Positions 6,959 through 12,600 of a stretch of 19,059 bases of DNA are shown here, piece after piece. The position numbers and the translations under genes are program-made. The stretch is from assembly GCA_937915925.1 (NCBI GenBank), contig CALGGM010000113.1:1-19059 (forward strand), written 5' to 3'. The stretch is from an uncultured Clostridia bacterium (lineage in GTDB: Bacteria; Bacillota; Clostridia; Christensenellales; CAG-138). The notes beneath the pieces were generated by a model. The model saw only the letters and a program-made list of their open reading frames with translations. It was not told the origin of the DNA and did no database searches. The stretch's first letter is position 1. Each line of letters begins with the position of its first letter.

Positions 6959-8077
6959 TCAATTCCACGGATTCACCCACAGTGCCGGGCGAACGACGCC
7001 GTAGCTGTGATTGACCTGATTTCCCCAATAATCAACCTCACCGGACGCAAGCACATCCGAAGCAAAGTCTTCGTATTTCCCGACAGAGCGCAGCCACCAC
7101 CAACAGTATCCGTTTGAATCGTCAGAGTGGATGGACTCCTGTTTCAATTCCTTTGCATACTTTGTGGGCTTGCATTGCCTTGCAGAATCACTCTTAAAAT
7201 ACGAGCGGGCTTCTCTTGCGCTTAGTACAAACACCTTGTCCGTACAATCTTCGCCCTGCCACATATCATTGAACGATGGATTGGTATCCGCCGTGACCCA
7301 TGTATTCTGGATAATAGCCCGTTCATCCGAGCTGAATGCAGTTTTCAGAAAATCATCATTCAGCCATGCCCGAAGCTTGCATTCCTCCCACGTAATTTCG
7401 CCGCGCGGCGTATGGTACTGCTGACGGTCAAGCCCATAGCGGCTGATCAGCAGCAGCTTGTCTCCATTTTTATCCAACACCAGCCATTCTATGGCTTCCG
7501 TCCCGTTTGAACGGCTGTTGTCCTGTTCATAGGACCCGAACGTAACGTAGTCGCCGACCGACGCGTTCTTAAGCTGCGCGAGATAATCCGGTTCCGGCGT
7601 CGGCGGTACCGGCGTCGGCGGATCGGACGGTGGATCGGACGGCGGATCGGACGGCGGATCGGAAGGGCTTTCTACGCTGCCGTTTCCAAGCTTCTCCGGC
7701 GTACCGAAACTCATAGTGGAAAAGCCCCACTCATCTGTCTCCGGATTCTTGATAAACACAGCGTTCATATCGATACTGTACAGATCATTGCCTTTTTTAC
7801 ATCTTACGTCCATATCGGCATAATCCGTGATATACAGTATACCGTCCTGTACCTGCGCATAAGCGTCATGCTTTATCTGATGAGACTCATACGAGTAGTC
7901 GCTGAAGGATAGTTTCAAAACGTTCGAAATAAAACTTCTCACAATTCGATCCGGCGCACCGTCCTCATCCGGCAACGGAATGCTTTGTGTGCCACTGCTT
8001 GATTCAGCGCATCCGAAGGATGTCAACAGAAACAAGGCAGCCAAAAGAAGCGATACCCAAACAGTCCTCTTTTTCAT
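6959..8077 (-). CDS. DUF6273 lipoprotein (paralog B)
   Basis: Encodes 372 residues. The start at 8077 has a modest AGAGGG binding site 5 nt upstream. The N-terminus (MKKRTVWVSLLLAALFLL) is a clear export signal ending at Cys23 in LTSFGC, a likely though off-consensus lipobox. Residues 40-135 form a small domain unlike those of the two neighbours. A Ser-Asp-Pro-Pro linker (137-163) leads to a DUF6273 domain (168-372) with YVTFGSYEQD, IEWLVLD, KLRAWLNDDFL, KVFVLSAREA, CWWWLRSVG and VVRPALWVNP. The DUF6273 part is closer to the gene at 8190-9524 than to the one at 5097-6524: both share the WVT-D-N-WQG and SDS-R-C segments. It lies 112 bp behind the 8190-9524 gene with no clear promoter between, so cotranscription is likely. 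The activity is unknown. Confidence 0.85.
   Translation of the reverse strand: MKKRTVWVSLLLAALFLLTSFGCAESSSGTQSIPLPDEDGAPDRIVRSFISNVLKLSFSDYSYESHQIKHDAYAQVQDGILYITDYADMDVRCKKGNDLYSIDMNAVFIKNPETDEWGFSTMSFGTPEKLGNGSVESPSDPPSDPPSDPPSDPPTPVPPTPEPDYLAQLKNASVGDYVTFGSYEQDNSRSNGTEAIEWLVLDKNGDKLLLISRYGLDRQQYHTPRGEITWEECKLRAWLNDDFLKTAFSSDERAIIQNTWVTADTNPSFNDMWQGEDCTDKVFVLSAREARSYFKSDSARQCKPTKYAKELKQESIHSDDSNGYCWWWLRSVGKYEDFASDVLASGEVDYWGNQVNHSYGVVRPALWVNPWN
7589..7669 (-). repeat. Tandem 12-bp coding repeat, linker of paralog B
   Basis: The plus strand reads GGATCGGACGG(C/T) several times in succession, coding for Ser-Asp-Pro-Pro units on the minus strand. The copies are nearly perfect, so this looks like a recent tandem expansion rather than old conserved sequence. 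Confidence 0.75.
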
Positions 8078-8189
8078 TTCAGCCCTCTTGCCGGCGCGGC
8101 AACCGACATTCCCTTCAATGAAAACAGGAGCCGCAAAAATACCCGTTTTCGTTCAGGATCTGAATTTAGACGTGCGCGATGCGTTAATA

Positions 8190-9524
8190 TCAGGGATTCA
8201 CCCATATTGCAGGCCGAATATCTCGGTATCCGTGATCAACCTGATCTCCGGTATAGTCGATCTCCCCCGATCCCATGACAACCGCAGCATAGTTGCTGTA
8301 CTGACCGATCGTGCGCAGCCACCAGTAACAATACTTTCCTCCATCCGAAAGAGGATTCGAATTCCTTTTTACATATTCCGTTTCCTCGCACCGTCTTTCA
8401 CTGTCGTTCGAAAAATATTTTTTCGCTTCATCTGCGCTCAGAAGAAATACCTTATTCGAAATGCTGTTCCCTTGCCACACGCCCGGATGCTCTGCATTTT
8501 TGTCGGGAGTCACCCACGTTTCCTGAATCAATTCCGCCTCTTCGGTGTTGAATGCTTCGTTCAAAAAGTCCTCGTTCAGCCACTTTCGCGCCGGACTGTA
8601 CTCCCATGCCGTTTCTCTGTCGCCGCTGTATGCCCGACGCTTCAGCGCATATTTGCTGATCAAAAGCAAGCTGTCGCCGTCTTTATCCAACACACGCCAC
8701 TCGATGGGTTCCGGTTCGGAAAGATCATTGTCCTGTTCAAACCGGCCGAACGTAACATACTCACCGACCTTTGCATTTTTCAGCTGCAACCGGAGATCAG
8801 ATTCCGGCGTCGGTGTCGGCGTCTCAGGTGTAGGCGTCGGCGACTCCGGCGTTGGCGTCGGAGAATCCGTCGGCGTATTCGGAGTCAGCGGATCTGTCGG
8901 CAAGTTCGGAGTCGGTGTCGATGTTGAAGACGCGTCAACTGACACCTTAATCTCACTGTCTTTTGTAATATCTGTTTTTCCTTTCTCCGGAATGATTGTT
9001 ATGAATTGATCATCACCCATCGGAAACAGGAAATAATCCATGTTTACTTCATGAAGCACAGACTTTTCTTTGACTGCAGATGACAGGATCTCCGGATTTG
9101 CGATCCCATAATCGTTTACTCGTCCATACACTCCGATACAGACCGCAGCAGGATCAATGCTCTTGGCGGCAACACCTGCCGGGATTGCAATAACATTCGC
9201 GTCCGTATTCCCCTCAGATTGGACGAAATCGATCCCTCCTCGATCAAAGATAAAGCTGATCGGTGTTTTTTCAAAGACACAATGCAGTTCGCCGTCCTCA
9301 AGATAAGCCATAGAAAGCGAACCGTATTCGTCCGCTATTTCATCAAAAGACTTCCCGATCATTTTAACTTCTTGCTTATTTCCGATCAGCTGCAAAATAT
9401 TCCCCGATCCGACGCAGGCGATCGAGAGAATCAAAGCCATGATCGATAGGAGCGCCGGGATTTTGCGGATCCATGCTCCGCGAAGCGAAAAGCGGGGCGT
9501 TCTGTTAAGGCTGCCGTTATTCAT
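8190..9524 (-). CDS. DUF6273 envelope protein with Thr-Pro linker (paralog C)
   Basis: Encodes 444 residues. The start at 9524 is fixed by GGAGGT at 9536-9531; upstream in-frame codons to 9590 overlap the promoter. A basic leader and hydrophobic stretch (22-36) end at Cys37 in LSIAC, then VGSGNILQLIGN, closely matching the same place in the gene at 5097-6524. The shared N-terminal domain covers about 40-196. A Thr-Pro linker (203-242) follows, then a DUF6273 domain (245-444) with YVTFGRFEQD, IEWRVLD, ARKWLNEDFL, KVFLLSADEA, YWWLRTIG and IRPAIWVNP. It is therefore a mosaic: N-terminus like paralog A, C-terminus more like paralog B. It probably heads a C-B transcript ending at 6721-6749. Expected location: the outer face of the membrane. 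The function is unknown. Confidence 0.85.
   Translation of the reverse strand: MNNGSLNRTPRFSLRGAWIRKIPALLSIMALILSIACVGSGNILQLIGNKQEVKMIGKSFDEIADEYGSLSMAYLEDGELHCVFEKTPISFIFDRGGIDFVQSEGNTDANVIAIPAGVAAKSIDPAAVCIGVYGRVNDYGIANPEILSSAVKEKSVLHEVNMDYFLFPMGDDQFITIIPEKGKTDITKDSEIKVSVDASSTSTPTPNLPTDPLTPNTPTDSPTPTPESPTPTPETPTPTPESDLRLQLKNAKVGEYVTFGRFEQDNDLSEPEPIEWRVLDKDGDSLLLISKYALKRRAYSGDRETAWEYSPARKWLNEDFLNEAFNTEEAELIQETWVTPDKNAEHPGVWQGNSISNKVFLLSADEAKKYFSNDSERRCEETEYVKRNSNPLSDGGKYCYWWLRTIGQYSNYAAVVMGSGEIDYTGDQVDHGYRDIRPAIWVNP
8799..8918 (-). repeat. Degenerate coding repeat for the Thr-Pro linker of paralog C
   Basis: Repeated GGCGTCGG/GGTGTCGG-type words on the plus strand code for TPTPE/SPTP units. 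The repeat word differs from those in the two neighbouring paralogs, so the three linkers expanded or were exchanged separately. Confidence 0.6.
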
Positions 9525-9546
9525 ATCACTACCTCCATAATGTATC

Positions 9547-9575
9547 ATTATAAGGCAAAAAGTAACAAATGTAAA
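9547..9575 (-). promoter_or_regulatory. Promoter of the DUF6273 C-B unit
   Basis: On the minus strand, TTTACA (9575-9570), a 17-bp spacer and TATAAT (9552-9547) precede GGAGGT (9536-9531) and the ATG at 9524. Box sequences, spacer length and distance to the start codon are the same as for paralog A. Confidence 0.8.
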
Positions 9576-9602
9576 CTGTTTTCTGTTCACGGAGCGAGGC
9601 GT

Positions 9603-10031
9603 CTACTCCGCCAGCAGGGCGAGGGCGCGGCGGTACTTTTCGGCGCGCTGCAGGGCGGCGGCGTCGATGTGATCGAGGCGGATAAGGTCGCTGTTGTGCT
9701 TCAGGTCTGCGATCTTGACCGCACGGGCGATCGGGTTCTCTTTGAGTGCCGCAACATACGTCATGTAGGGCACGCGCTCGTCGTGCGTGGGCAGCGTCAG
9801 CGCGTCGATCACCGACTGCGGAAAGCCCATCGCGGCAAGATCCGCAAGCGTCCGGTCGGTATCCTCCACCACGTCGTGCAGCAGCGCCGCGACCGTCGTC
9901 TCCTCGGTCGTCATCTGCTCCGCGAGGTGAAACGGATGGAACACGTACGGCAGACCGCTTTTGTCCACCTGGTCCTTATGCGCTTCAAAGCAAAGCTTCA
10001 TCGCCTTTTTCGTCAGTTCCGTATAGATCAT
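9603..10031 (-). CDS. Small HD-domain hydrolase, alarmone-hydrolase (RelA/SpoT N-terminal) type
   Basis: Encodes 142 residues with GGAGG 4 nt before the ATG. It is a stand-alone HD domain. His32/His35 (HPFHLAEQ), His52-Asp53 (LLHDVVEDT) with Glu56-Asp57, and the VKIADLKHN segment (105-113) correspond to the metal and substrate motifs of the SpoT hydrolase domain, where the last motif is usually KLADRLHN. Family members of this size include small alarmone hydrolases that remove pyrophosphate from (p)ppGpp; other HD substrates cannot be excluded. No synthetase, TGS or ACT domain is attached. It lies 18 bp downstream of the ADP-ribosylglycohydrolase gene, presumably on the same transcript. Both products act on nucleotide-type signals, but a joint role is inference. 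Expected location: cytoplasm. Confidence 0.8.
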   Translation of the reverse strand: MIYTELTKKAMKLCFEAHKDQVDKSGLPYVFHPFHLAEQMTTEETTVAALLHDVVEDTDRTLADLAAMGFPQSVIDALTLPTHDERVPYMTYVAALKENPIARAVKIADLKHNSDLIRLDHIDAAALQRAEKYRRALALLAE

Positions 10032-10049
10032 ACTGCCTCCGCTTGCGCG

Positions 10050-11099
10050 TCACCGCTTCTGACGGTACGCCTGTCCGTAAACATACTTCGAGATCCAAGC
10101 CGGATCGCCCGCATCGCCGCGCTCCGTCACGGTGAACCCGTCGCAAAGATCGTCCGCAAGCTCCAAAATCACGTCCGCGATCTCAATATCCGTCTTCCAT
10201 TTTTCGTCGATCCCCGCATAGCCGACCCACGCGCCGAGAATGTTCCCTAAGATCGCGCCGGTCGAATCGCTGTCGCCCTTGTGATTGACGGATGCGATCA
10301 GCGCGGCGGAAAAATCGTCCTGATGCCGCAGCGCGCAGTAGATCGCGATCGCAAGCGCTTCCTCCGCGACCCACCCTTCGCCGAGCAGGTGGATGTTATC
10401 GAGATCGCCGTCCGCATTCTCCGACAGCGCGACCGCCCGATCGGTCAGCTCGCACAGATACGGCAGGTTCTCATCGCCCGCGAACAGCTTCTGCGCCGCG
10501 TCCTTCGCTTCCAGAACGATCGTCTTCAGCGTCGGTCGGTCCCCGTCATGAAACACGGTCCGGCTGACGATATGGCAAAGCATCGCCGCCGGCATGTAGC
10601 CGAGCGAATGTCCGTGCGTGATCGCCGCGATCTGCGCCGCTTCCATGTCCCGCTGCAAACGCGTCTCCTCCGAGCCCGGTCTTCCGCCGTGCAGCCCGAC
10701 CGGCGCGACGCGCATCACGCCGCCGCAGCCCTTGCTGTTGTTGCGCGGATTGCGGATATAGTCCTCGATCTGCTCATTCGACCGTCTCGCCTTCTCCAGC
10801 GCGTTCAGGCACGTGATCCCCGGCGCGCGCGCCGCAAACAGTTCCGGTACGTCCAGAAGCCATGAGATCCCGTTCTGATACATGCCGTTGTCCTGTTCGT
10901 TCCGCTCGCGTCTAAACGGCTCCTCCTGCGTTCTGAGCCAATCCTGATACGCCCGCGCCACGTAATCGCGCGGTTCGCCCGCCGCGCCGCCGATCAGGCT
11001 CCCGCGAATCGCGTCGCGCACATCCTTCGCACCGTTCCGTCCGTTATTTTCGGTCGGCGCCGTGTCCGAAACCGATTCGTTCCGATCTTCTCGCTGCAT
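10050..11099 (-). CDS. ADP-ribosylglycohydrolase family protein, apparently lacking its first metal motif
   Basis: Encodes 349 residues. Family marks are RDAIRGSLIGGA (28-39), NNSKGCGGVMRVAPVG (120-135), ITHGHSLGY (160-168) and the metal-binding loop NHKGDSDSTGAILGNILGA (272-290). ADP-ribosylglycohydrolases remove ADP-ribose from proteins, nucleic acids or small molecules using two Mg ions held by an N-terminal (S/T)DD(S/T) motif and a C-terminal D-x-D-S/T motif. Here GSLIGGAAG (33-41) passes directly to EPRDYVARAYQDWL. The GDALGYPVEF-type segment and the SDDTQMT-type motif normally found between are absent, about 60-90 residues by recall of family members. The frame is intact across the junction (near 10975-10980). 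Hydrolase activity is therefore doubtful, and an ADP-ribose-binding role is possible. The first 25 residues are polar and unlike the family, and the start lacks a clear binding site. It heads the operon with the HD gene. Confidence 0.82.
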   Translation of the reverse strand: MQREDRNESVSDTAPTENNGRNGAKDVRDAIRGSLIGGAAGEPRDYVARAYQDWLRTQEEPFRRERNEQDNGMYQNGISWLLDVPELFAARAPGITCLNALEKARRSNEQIEDYIRNPRNNSKGCGGVMRVAPVGLHGGRPGSEETRLQRDMEAAQIAAITHGHSLGYMPAAMLCHIVSRTVFHDGDRPTLKTIVLEAKDAAQKLFAGDENLPYLCELTDRAVALSENADGDLDNIHLLGEGWVAEEALAIAIYCALRHQDDFSAALIASVNHKGDSDSTGAILGNILGAWVGYAGIDEKWKTDIEIADVILELADDLCDGFTVTERGDAGDPAWISKYVYGQAYRQKR

Positions 11100-11129
11100 G
11101 TTTTTTTCTCACTGTCCGTTTTTGATTTG

Positions 11130-11158
11130 ATTATACCCGATATACGGTACAAACACAA
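11130..11158 (-). promoter_or_regulatory. Leftward promoter for the ADP-ribosylglycohydrolase/HD operon
   Basis: On the minus strand, TTGTGT (11158-11153), a 17-bp spacer and a perfect TATAAT (11135-11130) lie about 31 bp before the ATG at 11099. The -35 box overlaps the first two bases of the palindrome at 11157-11196. Confidence 0.6.
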
Positions 11159-11196
11159 CCGTTTCGGTCGATCCTGCGATCCGACGCGAAACGGTT
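11157..11196. promoter_or_regulatory. 40-bp palindrome between divergent promoters, candidate operator
   Basis: AACCGTTTCG (11157-11166) is the exact reverse complement of CGAAACGGTT (11187-11196). Inside, GTCG (11167-11170) pairs with CGAC (11182-11185), and ATC (11171-11173) with GAT (11178-11180), each with a single-base bulge. Its ends overlap the -35 boxes of both promoters, which is where a repressor or activator would act on both genes. Confidence 0.6.
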
Positions 11197-11223
11197 GACC
11201 GCGCGCGCGATTCGATTTATACT
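11195..11223 (+). promoter_or_regulatory. Rightward promoter for the YwaF/TMEM164-type gene
   Basis: TTGACC (11195-11200), a 17-bp spacer and TATACT (11218-11223) form a good sigma-A promoter. Transcription would start near 11230, just before AAAGGAG (11240-11246). The first two bases of the -35 box are the last two of the palindrome. Confidence 0.7.
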
Positions 11224-11254
11224 AAAGAGGGGAGAGCGGAAAGGAGAATGTATC

Positions 11255-12028
11255 ATGGACGCAAGGTTTGAAACCGTCCCGCTGCCGTACGGAGCGGTGC
11301 ATTTCGCCATTCTCGGCGCGGTTCTTGCCGTCTGCGTGCTGTGGGCATGGCTGCTTCGGAAGCAGAAGCCGGAGCGCCTGATCCGCCTGATCGCGGCGCT
11401 CGGCGTCTTCATGCTGCTCACCGAGGTGTGGAAGCAGTGGTTCGTTCACCGCTATGTGTACGAGGGTCCGTCCTCATGGTTCTTCCCATGGCAGCTCTGC
11501 AGCATGACGATGTACTGCGCCGCGGTCCTGCCGATATTGAAGGGCAAGGCGCAGGATACGGTCCTCGCGTTTCTCTGCTCGTACAATCCGGTCGCTTCGT
11601 TCTTTGCGCTGCTGTTTCCGACGGACATGATGCGTCCGCAGATCCTCCTGTTCACCCACAGCTTTCTGTACCATGCCCTGATGCTGCTCATCTGGCTTGC
11701 CGCGCTGTCCGTACTGAAACGCCGCGAGCGGGTACGGTTCCTGCCGGTCCTGTTGCTGTTTCTCGGTATGGCGGCGATCGCCGAGGGGATCAACGTGATC
11801 AGCCACGCGATCATCGGGAATATCTATACCGAAGCGAATATGTTCTATATCACCCCGTACTACCCGTCCACGCAGCCGGTGTTCCGTACGATCGCGGTGC
11901 GGCTCGGGATCCTGCCGGAGATCCTCCTGTACCTTGCGTCGATCAGCGCAGGCAGCTATGGAGTGTATCGGCTCGGACTGCTGCTCGCAAAAAGATCCCG
12001 TTCGGGACGTCAAACGGAAAATCCGTAA
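11255..12028 (+). CDS. YwaF/TMEM164-family integral membrane protein
   Basis: Encodes 257 residues from the ATG at 11255, with AAAGGAG 8 nt upstream; the open frame begins at 11195, but that part covers the promoter. About six membrane segments are seen (near 13-34, 42-58, 78-95, 100-121, 130-152 and 163-183, with another at 215-242). The motif FFPWQLCSMTMYC (76-88) is typical of the YwaF (TIGR02206) group, related to eukaryotic TMEM164. A second conserved patch, FTHSFLYH (133-140), carries two His residues, and EANMFYITPYYPST lies at 193-206. Human TMEM164 is reported to be a Cys-dependent phospholipid acyltransferase. Whether Cys82 or Cys88 here has such a role is speculation. It is divergent from the ADP-ribosylglycohydrolase operon, sharing the palindromic control region. 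The bacterial role is undefined. Confidence 0.8.
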   Translation: MDARFETVPLPYGAVHFAILGAVLAVCVLWAWLLRKQKPERLIRLIAALGVFMLLTEVWKQWFVHRYVYEGPSSWFFPWQLCSMTMYCAAVLPILKGKAQDTVLAFLCSYNPVASFFALLFPTDMMRPQILLFTHSFLYHALMLLIWLAALSVLKRRERVRFLPVLLLFLGMAAIAEGINVISHAIIGNIYTEANMFYITPYYPSTQPVFRTIAVRLGILPEILLYLASISAGSYGVYRLGLLLAKRSRSGRQTENP

Positions 12029-12039
12029 TCTGCGTTCGG

Positions 12040-12204
12040 TCAGACCGTCTTCCGCTCGACCTCGACCGTGATCTCCGGCGTGCCGTTGCGCGGGTCGAAC
12101 AATGCGGCGATGCGCGAAGCATACCAGCTTCGGATCTGCTCGTCGCTCAGCTCGCAGGGCTCGCCTGCCGTTCTGATCCGGACCGTGATGATCTGCTCTT
12201 CCAT
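12040..12204 (-). CDS. Small acidic protein, 54 residues, unknown function
   Basis: An open frame of 54 codons from the ATG at 12204 to TGA at 12040, convergent with the membrane protein gene and only 11 bp from its stop. The product begins MEEQIITVRIRTAGE, has a middle part with SDEQIRSWYASRIAALFDP and ends GTPEITVEVERKTV. This suggests a compact strand-helix-strand fold: alternating hydrophobic strands at both ends and an amphipathic helix between. A plausible promoter (12249-12277) lies upstream and a terminator separates it from the gene before, so it forms its own unit. The ribosome binding site is weak (AGGGAA). No family was recognised and no export signal is visible. Codon use matches the GC-rich neighbours, which favours a real gene. 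Confidence 0.6.
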   Translation of the reverse strand: MEEQIITVRIRTAGEPCELSDEQIRSWYASRIAALFDPRNGTPEITVEVERKTV

Positions 12205-12248
12205 CTGTTCCCTGCCTTTCCGAAGCGGCAGCGCGTCGCTCCGTTTTC

Positions 12249-12277
12249 AGTATAATCGGCTTCCCGCTAAAAAGCAA
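12249..12277 (-). promoter_or_regulatory. Possible promoter of the 54-residue gene
   Basis: On the minus strand, TTGCTT (12277-12272), a 17-bp spacer and TATACT (12254-12249) lie about 45 bp before the ATG at 12204. The -35 box is only a half match, so this is moderate support. Confidence 0.4.
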
Positions 12278-12305
12278 GTCTGTCCGTAAGCCATATGTAC
12301 GTGCC

Positions 12306-12336
12306 AAGAAACAAACCGCCGCGCTGCGCGACGGTT
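12306..12336 (-). terminator. Probable terminator for the BspA-type gene transcript
   Basis: AACCG-C-CGCG (12314-12323) pairs with CGCG-A-CGGTT (12327-12336) around a 3-nt loop, with one mismatch. On the minus strand the arm ends in TTT followed by GTTTC, a usable U-tract. It lies 265 bp beyond the stop at 12601 and just before the promoter of the small gene. Confidence 0.55.
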
Positions 12337-12600
12337 CGCTTTGCTGTATGCATCATACCGTGAAACGCTTGAAAGGAGGACAAAAAGCTACGGTATCAGG
12401 CGCGAAAGCGGCGTCGGCGCAGGCGGCGTTGGGAGAATGTTCGGACCGTCCCGACCGCCTTCGGGGGGGTTGAAGGCGGCCGGGGCTCCGTTTTCATCGG
12501 GTGCGGGACGTAGGATCCATGGATGGTTGGGAAGGTGTAGATGCCGGCCCCGCAGCAGCGGACGGGATTTGGGAAGAGTTTCCCGTCCGTTTCCCGAAAC
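12337..12600. other. Gene-free stretch with two GC-rich hairpins and an orphan Shine-Dalgarno
   Basis: No convincing gene was found. A long hairpin pairs 12450-12462 with 12472-12484 (one mismatch) around a G7 loop. A second pairs CGGACGGGA (12559-12567) with TCCCGTCCG (12581-12589), only 12 bp beyond the stop of the BspA-type gene. Neither has a good T-run on the minus strand; they may protect the 3' end of that mRNA. On the plus strand AAAGGAGG (12372-12378 region) sits inside an ATACCG/CGGTAT inverted repeat (12355-12396) but has no start codon at a usable distance. A GTG-started 37-codon frame from 12360 precedes it and is not supported. Confidence 0.5.

Noticed and set aside
6797..7117. 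106-codon plus-strand open frame across the inverted repeats
   Set aside because: It runs through both palindromes and then antisense to a DUF6273 gene. No ribosome binding site or domain is visible.
5097..9524. Diversity-generating retroelement target proteins
   Set aside because: DUF6273 C-terminal ends resemble lectin-like variable proteins in general layout, but no reverse transcriptase, accessory gene or template repeat is present in the window.
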